This document shows positions 44,700 through 51,741 of a stretch of DNA of 51,741 nucleotides, piece after piece (position 1 is the first letter of the stretch; every line of letters begins with the position of its first letter). The position numbers and the translations under genes were made by a program. Source of the stretch: Acidobacteriota bacterium (GTDB lineage: Bacteria; Acidobacteriota; Terriglobia; UBA7540); assembly GCA_021817045.1 (NCBI GenBank), contig JAKAWG010000030.1:1-51741 (forward strand), written 5' to 3'. Below the pieces are notes generated by a model. That model saw only the letters and a list, made by a program, of their open reading frames with translations. It had not been told where the DNA came from and did not search any database.

Positions 44700-45247
44700 C
44701 TTCCGGTAAGCGCAAGGAAACGGCCGCGACGATTATTCTGGCCATCGTGTGCGTCGGCCTCATTGTGCGACTGCTGGTGCGGGTTAGCTCTGTAGACGCC
44801 GTCACCACCGACGCCGCAGCCAGGATCGTTCCCCGGAGGCCCGCGCGGCTTACCGGGCTCAAGCTGGCGAGCGCTCAACCCGATCCCATCCCAACGCTTA
44901 ATCTCGACCTTTATAGCCGCCTGCAATCTCAGCCCGCGCCCGAGCCAAACCGCGATCCTTTTGCATTCCTGCCGACGCCGCAGGAGATTCAGGCAGCTCA
45001 GGCAAAGGTTGAGGCCGCGCGCCAAGGGCCGGCTCCGCCTCCGCCTCCACCGTTCAAAGCGGTTGGCTTCAGTCAGTCCGAAATAGGGCAGCTTAGGGCT
45101 TACCTGACGGACGGCCAGAACGTGTACGCGGTGCACATGGGTGATGAAGTCGACAAGCGCTACCTTGTGGTCAGCGTTACTCAGGCTGCCGTTGTATTGC
45201 GAGATGAATTGGATAACCACACGGCTGAATTGCCGTTCCCACAATAG
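44696..45247 (+). CDS. pilP: PilP/GspC-like inner-membrane protein
   Basis: A 183-residue protein that starts with a transmembrane anchor (AATIILAIVCVGLIVRLLVRV). It then has a proline-rich region (APPPPPPF) and a small beta-barrel homology-region-type domain (FKAVGFSQSEIGQLRAYLTDGQNVYAVHMGDEV), which in PilP and GspC contacts the secretin. The overlap with pilO (ATGA) shows translational coupling. PilP versus GspC cannot be told apart from sequence. Confidence 0.75.
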   Translation: MTSGKRKETAATIILAIVCVGLIVRLLVRVSSVDAVTTDAAARIVPRRPARLTGLKLASAQPDPIPTLNLDLYSRLQSQPAPEPNRDPFAFLPTPQEIQAAQAKVEAARQGPAPPPPPPFKAVGFSQSEIGQLRAYLTDGQNVYAVHMGDEVDKRYLVVSVTQAAVVLRDELDNHTAELPFPQ

Positions 45248-46028
45248 CGCTAACCCGCAATCGCAACAGCGAGCTTCAGTTCCCAGGGACGGCTATGCGT
45301 TGGTGGCGGTGATGATTATGGTGACCGTTCTGTTGATCACCCTCACCGAGGCGCTGCCCAGCGTCTATCAGGAAGGGCAGCGGGAACGGGAAAAAGAGAC
45401 GATTTTCCGGGCCGAGCAGTACGCCAGGGCTATCTATTTGTTTCACGCGCATTCCGGGCGGTACCCGATGTCCGTCAAAGAGTTGCTCAATACGGATGGC
45501 GTTCGCTTCCTTCGCAAGCCTTACCGCGACCCTCTTGCCCCAAACGGTCGCTGGCGCATTATCCATGCGAATTCCGCCGGAATGCTGCTGGATTCTCTCA
45601 CGCAGACTCAAACCCTCGCGCCGCCTACTTCAGGTGCGTCTGCTGAGAGCCTGAAGGCACAAGCCAAGGCTGAAGCGCAAAGAATAAAGCAGGCGGAAAT
45701 GCAGTGTACTCATCGCTCCAACTCGTTTTCGCACACGGGTTACCAGAACGGTGCGATTTTAGGGGAATTCATTGCCGGAGTTGCGCCATGCAGCAACCAG
45801 CAGTCAATTATTGTCGTTAACAAGGAGGATCACTACGAGGATTGGGAATTTCTAGCGGCCAAATATATGCCTTACGCCCTTCCTACGGCGAAAGGGACTG
45901 CGAGCGGAACCGAAAACCAGGCCAGTAGCGGTCTGTTTGGGACTTCCGCGCCGGCTGCGGGAGGACAGCAGTCGCCGGGCGGGTCACAATCCACTTCTGG
46001 ACCAGGGTTCGGCTTGGCCCCACAGTAG
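45204..46028 (+). CDS. Pseudopilin-like protein, GspG/GspH-related
   Basis: A protein of about 274 residues; start uncertain (ATG 45204, inside pilP). A prepilin-like site RDG/YALVAVMIMVTVLLIT is visible about 28 residues in; the Phe and the Glu+5 of ordinary pilins are replaced (Tyr and Val). The GspG-like domain follows: EQYARAIYLFHAHSGRYPMSVKELL and RKPYRDPLAPNGRWRI. The C-terminal 60 residues are low complexity (GGQQSPGGSQST). Loss of Glu+5 is seen in GspK-type tip pseudopilins, so it may start the pseudopilus. Confidence 0.72.
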   Translation: MNWITTRLNCRSHNSANPQSQQRASVPRDGYALVAVMIMVTVLLITLTEALPSVYQEGQREREKETIFRAEQYARAIYLFHAHSGRYPMSVKELLNTDGVRFLRKPYRDPLAPNGRWRIIHANSAGMLLDSLTQTQTLAPPTSGASAESLKAQAKAEAQRIKQAEMQCTHRSNSFSHTGYQNGAILGEFIAGVAPCSNQQSIIVVNKEDHYEDWEFLAAKYMPYALPTAKGTASGTENQASSGLFGTSAPAAGGQQSPGGSQSTSGPGFGLAPQ

Positions 46029-46097
46029 GTGTTGGAAACGGGATGGAGAAGATAATCGTATCCGAGGAAGAAATAACGACGGCCAAATATTTACCCA

Positions 46098-46125
46098 TTG
46101 TGTAATATCATTCTTTTGGTATAGT
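46098..46125 (+). promoter_or_regulatory. Candidate promoter upstream of the lipoprotein-protease group
   Basis: TTGTGT (46098-46103), a 16-base spacer, then TATAGT (46120-46125), 87 bases upstream of the lipoprotein start. This suggests the three exported genes have their own promoter separate from the pil genes. Confidence 0.4.
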
Positions 46126-46211
46126 GGAGTCTGTGATGGGAACTGGTGGCGAGGCAGAGGCCAGCCACTGATCCTGACGTAAACCGAGTTAAAAGTCTGG
46201 AGGGGAGCCTG

Positions 46212-47012
46212 ATGGGCAAGCGGAAGTTACACAGGGTGTGGCTGCTTCTATGCCTGGGGCTTGCCGGGCTCGCAGTGCAGTGTGGCGGCGGAGGTAGTTC
46301 GGCTTCGTCGGGTGGAGGCGGCGGTGGTGGCGGTGGCTCATCGGTTGCCCTCAGTTCGCTGAGTCCTATTGTCGAGATGGCCGCTTCGCCGGCCTTTACG
46401 CTAACCCTGAACGGATCAGGGTTTGCCTCAGGCGATTCCGTCGTGTTCAACGGAACGTCGGTCCCCGCCACCGTTGTCACTTCAACCCAGCTCACGGCCA
46501 GCATACCCACCAGCGCCATTTCAAGCGCAGGAACCTTCAATGTTACAGTCCAGGCGAGCGGGACAAACAGCAACGCGGAGGAGTTTTACGTAGTCCCGGC
46601 CATTAACCCGAACGCCGTTAGCGTAAGCGCGGGCGGCACCACGTCGGTAAACGTTCAATTGTCCGCGCTGAGCAATCCCACCTTACTGCTCCAGGCCATT
46701 GGCGGAAGCACGAGCGGCACGGCAAGCTCGGCTGCGAGCGGAGAAGTGTCGGTGAGCCCCGGGAGCACGGTAAACCTTTTTGTGGTCGGTGGCGGCGTGG
46801 TGCCTGGAACGTTTTATGAAGTTTCAGGGAATAACGACATCACAGTGACACAGCCGATAGCCGGCGATTTTACGCAAACGACCACCGGAACGCCCGGCGT
46901 CAACTTCAATATCAACGTCAGTTCAAGCGCGGCGGCGGGAGCGCGGGATTTGGTCGTCACCAATCCCGCCGGGGAAATTACCGACTTTCCCGGCAGCATT
47001 TTGGTGCAGTGA
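46212..47012 (+). CDS. IPT/TIG-domain lipoprotein
   Basis: A 266-residue protein from ATG 46212, preceded by GGAGGGGAG. Signal peptide (KLHRVWLLLCLGLAGLAVQC) with the Cys of a lipobox, then a Gly/Ser tract with nine consecutive Gly, then an IPT/TIG domain (SPIVEMAASPAFTLTLNGSG, VVFNGTSVPATVV) and a second beta-sandwich (VNVQLSALSNPTLLLQAIGG). It is likely on the outer-membrane or cell surface. IPT domains bind other proteins or glycans; the Gly linker probably keeps the domain away from the membrane. Confidence 0.75.
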   Translation: MGKRKLHRVWLLLCLGLAGLAVQCGGGGSSASSGGGGGGGGGSSVALSSLSPIVEMAASPAFTLTLNGSGFASGDSVVFNGTSVPATVVTSTQLTASIPTSAISSAGTFNVTVQASGTNSNAEEFYVVPAINPNAVSVSAGGTTSVNVQLSALSNPTLLLQAIGGSTSGTASSAASGEVSVSPGSTVNLFVVGGGVVPGTFYEVSGNNDITVTQPIAGDFTQTTTGTPGVNFNINVSSSAAAGARDLVVTNPAGEITDFPGSILVQ

Positions 47013-47021
47013 CCAGGAGCG

Positions 47022-47876
47022 ATGGAAATGGCTATGAAGTTCCGGTTAGCGGTTGCGGCGATGCTGGTGGCGGCATGGTCCATTTCGGTCTCCGCCACGA
47101 CCCTGGTGCGGATGAGCCTTGATCAGCTTGCGCAAGCCTCAAGCCAAGTGGTGCAGGGGCACGTGGTTAGTCAGACAAGCGAATGGAACCCCCAGCACAC
47201 GGAGATCGTGACGCTCACCACGGTGGCCGTCGATCAGAACGTCAAGGGCAATACACCGTCGAGCATCGTGGTCGAGCAACTGGGGGGCACGATAGGCCAT
47301 TTTCGCGTCTACGTTCCCGGAACAGTTCAATTCTTTCCTCAGGCGCACTACGAATTATTCCTCCAGCCCTCTCCAGCCAACGCTTCACGCTTCCACCTGG
47401 TGGGGATGGAGGAGGGAGCGTTTCGCATTTACCAAGACCCGCGGACCGGGCAGGAGCGCGTGATCAACCCGATGGGACGCTCTTATTACGAGAAGGCAAC
47501 GGGCGGCCGCGTGAGCGCGCTTCCGGAAACGATGCCGTTCACGGAATTTCAGCAAAAGGTTTCGACGGCACTGGCAAAACCCATTGCCATCCCTGCGGGA
47601 ACGGCTATGCCGGTAGTGGTGCGCTCGGCGTCGTTTAATGGCGTGGGAAGGGTTTTAGTGGAAGCTCAAACCACGACCGACCTTTTCCCTAACGCTCACG
47701 TGGTGATCCCCGCCGGAAGCACCGTAGACGGGTGGGCCAGCGAGTCCTCGGGGCAATGGACCATTTACTGGACGGCGGTGACGATTGGTAATCGCCAAGC
47801 CGCCATTTCAGCCGAAAGCCAGGCCCCTTCAGGCGGAAGCCTCGAGGGGCGGCGATTCATGGCGGTGACGAGATGA
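47022..47876 (+). CDS. Exported protein of unknown function
   Basis: A 284-residue protein with a signal peptide MKFRLAVAAMLVAAWSISVSA (ATG 47022 or 47034). The first half has a beta-rich pattern (VVQGHVVSQTSEWNP, VYVPGTVQFFPQAHYELFLQP) and the second half a short beta-domain ending GGSLEGRRFMAVTR. I do not recognise a family. It lies between the lipoprotein and the matrixin-like protease, in the same direction, and its stop overlaps the next start (ATGA). Confidence 0.7.
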   Translation: MEMAMKFRLAVAAMLVAAWSISVSATTLVRMSLDQLAQASSQVVQGHVVSQTSEWNPQHTEIVTLTTVAVDQNVKGNTPSSIVVEQLGGTIGHFRVYVPGTVQFFPQAHYELFLQPSPANASRFHLVGMEEGAFRIYQDPRTGQERVINPMGRSYYEKATGGRVSALPETMPFTEFQQKVSTALAKPIAIPAGTAMPVVVRSASFNGVGRVLVEAQTTTDLFPNAHVVIPAGSTVDGWASESSGQWTIYWTAVTIGNRQAAISAESQAPSGGSLEGRRFMAVTR

Positions 47877-48988
47877 GAGCATCAATGAGGGGACGAACGA
47901 GGGCTTTTCACACACGGAGTTTGCGCCGGCAAGCGTGGCGAATGTGGCTGCTGGCAGGTATTCTGGCTTCGACTGCGGTCTTGGTTTTTGCTTATAACCA
48001 CGAACAGGATGATGTGAACAGTGCTCCCGCCCTGACGCGGTGGTGCGTTAACCAGGCTCAGCCCTGCAGCGATCAAGTCACCTGGAGCCTGAACGGCAGC
48101 GAAACCAACGTGGATACGAGCAGTGGCGTTTCCGTGGTGACGACGCTCCAGACTGCCTTTGCCTCGTGGCAGGGTGCGAGCCTCAGCGGGCAGTCTGTGA
48201 CCGGCCTCAGCATTACTCAAGGTCCGGCCAGTAGCGCGACCACCATCAACGCCACGGACTGCGTGAACGTGATTGGCTTCGCTGATTCGAATGCCAGCAG
48301 CGATTTTTCGACTGGCACAATCGCTTTCACCGCAATCGCCACGGCGTTTGGCACGCCGCCGACCACATACACCTGTCCTTCGGCCGGCACGGAAACTTGC
48401 CCGCTGCCTTCGTGTATCGTTGATGCCGACATCGAATTCAATCCGAGCGATACGTTTTCAACCGCTACGACAACGCCATCAGGCGACTTTGATCTTCAAG
48501 CGATTGCGACCCACGAGGCCGGTCATTTGCTGGGCATGGACCACAGCGGCCTGGCTAGCGCCATCATGTTTGCTTTCGGCGATGCAGGCGGCGTGCCGAA
48601 CCGCAATCTTTCGACCGATGACGTCCTCGGGATCGGCACCATTTATCCTTCTTCGAATTTCACGTCCCTGGTTGGAACGCTGAACGGGACAGTTACACTC
48701 AGCGGCTCCGGCGTGTTTGCTGCCCACGTGGTAGTGACGAATGCCACGTCTGGCCTTGCGGTGGCAGACGGCTTAACGAATAGCAACGGCACGTACAGCA
48801 TTGTCGTGCCGCCGGGTTCTTACCACTTGCTTGCGCTCCCTCTCGCAGGCGTTTACGATCTGAGCGATTTTGCCGGATGGGCGTGCGGCTATGAAGAGAA
48901 TGGCCCGCCGTGCTGCGACCCCACAAGCTCAGGCTGCACGGCGAACGCTCTAACTCCTCCTACCAACTACACCGGCAAGTACAACTGA
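47873..48988 (+). CDS. Exported matrixin-type zinc metalloprotease
   Basis: A 371-residue protein with a membrane-type signal (RMWLLAGILASTAVLVFA) and the metzincin site HEAGHLLGMDH at about 214-224 (three His ligands and catalytic Glu), followed by a Met-turn SAIMFAF. The prodomain is short, with no cysteine switch evident. A C-terminal Ig/carboxypeptidase-regulatory-like domain (GTVTLSGSGVFAAHVVVTN) and a Cys cluster (CGYEENGPPCC) follow. Probably secreted, possibly through the upstream secretion system. It overlaps the previous gene by four bases. Confidence 0.88.
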   Translation: MRASMRGRTRAFHTRSLRRQAWRMWLLAGILASTAVLVFAYNHEQDDVNSAPALTRWCVNQAQPCSDQVTWSLNGSETNVDTSSGVSVVTTLQTAFASWQGASLSGQSVTGLSITQGPASSATTINATDCVNVIGFADSNASSDFSTGTIAFTAIATAFGTPPTTYTCPSAGTETCPLPSCIVDADIEFNPSDTFSTATTTPSGDFDLQAIATHEAGHLLGMDHSGLASAIMFAFGDAGGVPNRNLSTDDVLGIGTIYPSSNFTSLVGTLNGTVTLSGSGVFAAHVVVTNATSGLAVADGLTNSNGTYSIVVPPGSYHLLALPLAGVYDLSDFAGWACGYEENGPPCCDPTSSGCTANALTPPTNYTGKYN

Positions 48989-49181
48989 AATTCGAGGTGA
49001 TTCATTTGTGAGCGGGGTCGGACATCCCGTTATTAGGGATATGTGCGAGGCAACTTCGCACACCCCGACACCTCTGGGTGTGCGCCGCACGGGGTTACAC
49101 GTCTTTGTGCCGCGTTGGGTGACGGGGTCGCGTCAAAGTCCAGGATATGGAGTGCGCGGGCTTGCCGCCGCTTTGAGCGCG

Positions 49182-49294
49182 CAACCACCCCCTGATTCCC
49201 CTCCTTGCCAAGGAGGGGAACTGCGAAGCGGCGGGGTGGTTGGCAGCGGCCGGAGGCAAGCCTCCGGCGCAAGAAAGCGGGAGCAAGCTCCCGC
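49182..49294. repeat. Stacked palindromic repeats with CAAG-type loops
   Basis: Outer arms CAACCACCCC (49182-49191) and GGGGTGGTTG (49233-49242) enclose a long hairpin, CCCCTCCTTG/CAAGGAGGGG (49198-49218). Next are GCCGGAGGCAAGCCTCCGGC (49249-49268) and GCGGGAGCAAGCTCCCGC (49277-49294), both with CAAG in the middle. The same CAAG centre is found at 4589-4606. Confidence 0.75.
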
Positions 49295-49397
49295 CCTCCA
49301 AATGGCTCTCGTCATGCTGCGGGATCATTCACTTCTCAGAGCTTGACGCTACCGTGGTTGAGCGGCCGCTCTTCTAGGACGGTATATCGGGCCGAGT

Positions 49398-49403
49398 TAT
49401 AAT
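49398..49403 (+). promoter_or_regulatory. -10 box of a probable promoter for the epimerase gene
   Basis: Perfect TATAAT 33 bases before the ATG. The -35 is not recognisable. GGAGGG (49422-49427) is a good Shine-Dalgarno. Confidence 0.4.
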
Positions 49404-49435
49404 AGACCGCTTAGCCGTGTGCGGAGGGCGCTTAC

Positions 49436-50452
49436 ATGGAATGGAAGGGCCGGCGAGTTCTGGTGACGGGAGGCGCGTCGTTTATCGGCTCGAGCCTCGT
49501 GGATGCGCTGATAGAGCGCGGCGCTCGCGTCCGAGTGGTGGACAACCTGAGCAGTGGAAAGTTGGAGAACATCCAGGAGCAAGTGGCGGCGGGCCGGGTG
49601 GAATTCCAGAAAGGCGACTTGCTCGAGCAGGGAGTAGCGGAGCGCGCCGTCGCGGGAATGGAAATTGTCTTCCACCTTGCCGCTGACCACGGTGGCCGCG
49701 GTTACATTGACACGCATCAAAGTGCTTGTGCGACGAATCTGGCGCTCGACGGCATCTTGTTTCGAGCTTGCTCGAGGGCCGGAGTGGAAAGGGTCGTGTA
49801 CGCTTCCTCCGGTTGCGTCTATCCGAACAGTTTGCAGCAGGATCCGCGGAAAGTGGTCTATCTGACCGAGGATATGGTTGGCCCGCCTTATGAGGCGGAT
49901 AACCTGTATGGCTGGGCCAAATTGATGGGGGAGATGACGCTGCGAGCTTATTACGAAGAGAAGAGAATGAAGACGGCTTGCTGTCGGTACTTTACAGCTT
50001 ACGGTGAGCGGGAGCTTGAAAATCACGCGGTGATGGCGATGATCGCGCGCGCCTTCGTTAGGCAAGATCCTTATGTTGTCTGGGGAACGGGAGAGCAGGT
50101 CCGCAACTGGACGCACGTTTCTGACATTGTCCATGGGACTATTCTGGCAGCCGAAAAGATTGACGATGGCTCGGCGGTGAACCTTGGGACGATGGAGCGG
50201 ACGCGAGTCATTGACGCTGCGCGCCTGGTTTTGGAGTTGACTGGCCACAAGCCAAGAATTGAGCTTCACCCCGAGATGCCTTCCGGTCCGTTGAATCGCG
50301 TTGCGGATAATTCCCTGGCCAAGAAACTGCTCGGCTGGGAGCCCGAGGTGCGCTTCCGGCAGGGGGTCCAACGGACGATCGAGTGGTATTTTTCGACACA
50401 CGACCGCGATCAGGTGTACGGGAATCTTGAGGTCATACTTCTCGAACGATAA
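49436..50452 (+). CDS. NAD-dependent sugar epimerase, GDP-mannose 3,5-epimerase-like
   Basis: A 338-residue extended SDR enzyme: RVLVTGGASFIGSSLVDAL (NAD site), FHLAADHGGRGYIDTH, and the catalytic YGWAK. The strand SSGCVYPN differs from the SSSxxYG of UDP-galactose 4-epimerases and resembles the SSACIYP of GDP-mannose 3,5-epimerases. The substrate is therefore probably a nucleotide-hexose other than UDP-galactose. It leads a short set (pseudogene, glycosyltransferase) for surface carbohydrate synthesis. Confidence 0.82.
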   Translation: MEWKGRRVLVTGGASFIGSSLVDALIERGARVRVVDNLSSGKLENIQEQVAAGRVEFQKGDLLEQGVAERAVAGMEIVFHLAADHGGRGYIDTHQSACATNLALDGILFRACSRAGVERVVYASSGCVYPNSLQQDPRKVVYLTEDMVGPPYEADNLYGWAKLMGEMTLRAYYEEKRMKTACCRYFTAYGERELENHAVMAMIARAFVRQDPYVVWGTGEQVRNWTHVSDIVHGTILAAEKIDDGSAVNLGTMERTRVIDAARLVLELTGHKPRIELHPEMPSGPLNRVADNSLAKKLLGWEPEVRFRQGVQRTIEWYFSTHDRDQVYGNLEVILLER

Positions 50453-50533
50453 TCACGAAGGGAGCCTAACGGGAAAATACGCCGCCGCGGAAGCTCGCCA
50501 CAAAAGACCAAAAGACGTCTTATCATCGGCCTA

Positions 50534-51143
50534 ATGCTGCCGCCCATGGCCTGCCTCACGCCGCCAGAGTACAACGTGACGCTGTGCGACGAGCGTCTGG
50601 AGGACATCGACTTTGAGGCCGGTTGGGATCTGCGTGGAGTCGATCAACCAGGATAGGTTGCTTTCCATCAGCAAAGTCCAGGACCACGTCAAGGATTACA
50701 AAAAGCTCCTTTGCCGTTTGGAGGATTACGGCATCTATTACTCGCTGAACTTCCTGTTTGGCCTCGATGACGACACGCCGGATGGGTTCGACAAGACCCT
50801 TCAGTTTTTGCACGAGGTCAAAGCTCCTGAGGCGTTCTTCAACACGGTGACGCCGCGGAGAGGAACGCTCATGCGCGCCAAGCTCGAAGCTGAGGACCGC
50901 GTCATCGTGCCGGACGCGGACCAGTACACGAATAACTTTGTGTGCATGTTCATTCTCAAGAATATGACTCCGCGGCAGGTGGAAGAGGGTGTCTGGCGTT
51001 GTACAAAGACCTTCTACTCGTTCAGGTCAATGTTCAAGCGGCTCCTCTGGCCGCCGCGCAAATACACCCGACAGGGGCTCACCGAAAATATGCTGTTTTG
51101 GTACGGCGCGAAGAAGCACATTGATCCCGTAGACTACTACTGA
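50534..51143 (+). pseudogene. B12-binding/radical SAM protein, internally deleted
   Basis: The left part (50534 onwards, frame 1) reads LMLPPMACLTPPEYNVTLCDERLEDIDF, the start of a B12-binding domain. After about 50620 the homology jumps, in another frame, to CVESINQDRLLSISKVQDHV, SLNFLFGLDDDTPDGFDKTL and the C-terminus (VWRCTKTFYSFRSMFKRLL) of the same family. The middle, including the radical SAM CxxxCxxC cluster, is missing, and the two parts differ in frame by one base. So the gene is broken. The downstream piece could still be read from TTG 50613 (176 residues). Confidence 0.72.
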
Positions 51144-51160
51144 AGCGGCGATATTCTGGC

Positions 51161-51741
51161 ATGGCTTTAGTCCACGTCCTGGTGGTGACCAACCTCTGGC
51201 CGTACGAAGACGCCCCGAGCTACGGATGCTTCGTTCAGGACCAGATGGAATCGTTGAAGCCGCTGGGCGTGGACTATGACGTTTTATTCATCAATGGCCG
51301 GAAATCGCGCTGGAATTACGCGCGCGCCTTTGCCGAGCTCCGGCGGCTGCTGCGAGAGCAACGCTACGATTTGATTCACGCCCAGATGGGGCTCGCCGGC
51401 ATCGTTGCCCGGTCACAGCGGGGGCTTCCCCTGCTTGTCTCGTTTCTGGGAAACGACGTGCTGGGAAAATTTGACCGGCCGGGTCGCGCGACCCTTTTCG
51501 ATTATTTTCTTCGCTCTTCCAGTTTTGTCCTGGCGCGTCTGGCGCAGGCGGTGATTGTGAAGAGCGAGGAAATGAAGCGCAAGCTGCGGCTCGATTCGGT
51601 CTACGTTATTCCGAACGGTGTTGATACGGCGTTGTTCCAGCCCATGGATCGCAAGGAAGCGCGGCGCCAGCTCGGGCTCGACGCCGAGAAAAAGCTTGTC
51701 TTGTTCCCATACAGTCCCGCGAACAAGCCTAAGCGTTTTGA
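51161..51741 (+). CDS. Glycosyltransferase family 4 enzyme, N-terminal part, continues past window
   Basis: An ATG at 51161 opens a frame to the window edge, 193 residues. It starts VHVLVVTNLWPYEDAPSYGCFVQDQ, contains DLIHAQMGLAGIVA, LVSFLGNDVLG, IVKSEEMKRKL and VIPNGVDTALFQP, the typical N-terminal and linker patterns of GT4 transferases. The acceptor and donor cannot be told. It follows the epimerase and the radical SAM remnant by few bases, which fits a surface glycan operon. Confidence 0.85.
   Translation, partial: MALVHVLVVTNLWPYEDAPSYGCFVQDQMESLKPLGVDYDVLFINGRKSRWNYARAFAELRRLLREQRYDLIHAQMGLAGIVARSQRGLPLLVSFLGNDVLGKFDRPGRATLFDYFLRSSSFVLARLAQAVIVKSEEMKRKLRLDSVYVIPNGVDTALFQPMDRKEARRQLGLDAEKKLVLFPYSPANKPKRF

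Larger units (their letters stand above)
48989..49435. other. Gene-free region with stacked hairpins
   Basis: 447 bases after the protease. It holds a hairpin CGCACACCC/GGGTGTGCG (49057-49084), a paired-repeat block at 49182-49294 and a promoter -10 near 49398. A run of open frames here is made by the palindromes and is not coding. Confidence 0.6.

Noticed and set aside
49182..49294. CRISPR array
   Set aside because: The repeats differ in stem sequence, are not regularly spaced and have no unique spacers.
49008..49346. 112-residue frame in the gap after the protease gene
   Set aside because: It is formed by palindromic repeats and is Pro/Gly/Arg-rich; no coding evidence.
1..51741. tRNA and rRNA genes
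   Set aside because: I looked through the gaps between genes for cloverleaf arms with TTCGAATCC-like T loops and found none convincing; a covariance search would be decisive.

Overview
The window reads as a stretch of bacterial chromosome from a GC-rich, Gram-negative-type organism. Gene content points to Acidobacteriota (a Terriglobia-like lineage). The pointers are a Tat-exported glycosidase-like protein, a large sortilin/BNR-repeat secreted protein, a small holin-like membrane protein, an operon mixing type II secretion and type IV pilus genes, and many palindromic repeats between genes. That placement is an inference from family content; no rRNA or other taxonomic marker is present, and I found no tRNA, rRNA or CRISPR array.

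Layout. 0-2.5 kb: pncB on the minus strand, then a gene-poor, partly AT-rich gap. 2.5-10.1 kb, plus strand: tilS, an HPRT-like gene, ftsH, a TPR membrane protein, an ETF-quinone oxidoreductase and a DUF374 acyltransferase. 10.2-15.5 kb, minus strand: a tight housekeeping operon transcribed as second ftsH, aroC, def, fmt, LOG-family nucleosidase. 15.5-22.2 kb: mixed single genes (carboxymuconolactone decarboxylase-like, MarC, UDP-glucuronate epimerase-like, Tat-exported putative glycosidase, holin-like protein, DUF72). 22.3-26.8 kb is the most accessory-looking part: a dnaE2 gene that has lost its 5' half, a small membrane ORF at the break, and a RelE/ParE-like plus UvrD-type helicase fusion cut by one in-frame TGA. 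26.8-34.8 kb: alpha-glucan phosphorylase, an Hsp70-type ATPase with an unusual C-terminus, a 1073-residue BNR-repeat exported protein and a small conserved protein. 35-46 kb: a LytTR response regulator followed by a pseudopilus/secretion cluster (secretin, two GspG-like pseudopilins, GspF, GspE, PilM, PilN, PilO, PilP/GspC-like, a further pseudopilin). 46.2-49 kb: an IPT-domain lipoprotein, a secreted protein and a matrixin-type zinc protease, plausibly cargo or surface partners of that machine. 49-51.7 kb: a hairpin-rich gap, then sugar epimerase, a decayed B12/radical SAM gene and the start of a glycosyltransferase, probably the edge of a surface polysaccharide locus.

Most notable points: (1) the HPRT homologue between tilS and ftsH has lost several catalytic residues, which suggests a non-enzymatic role; (2) the second FtsH has its first transmembrane segment only if translation starts at a CTG behind a perfect Shine-Dalgarno; (3) a toxin-fold/helicase fusion carries one nonsense codon; (4) two palindromic repeat families alternate A-B-A-B through successive gaps of the secretion cluster; (5) several other palindromic repeats form three-way-junction shapes, one of them supplying the stop codon of the HPRT gene.
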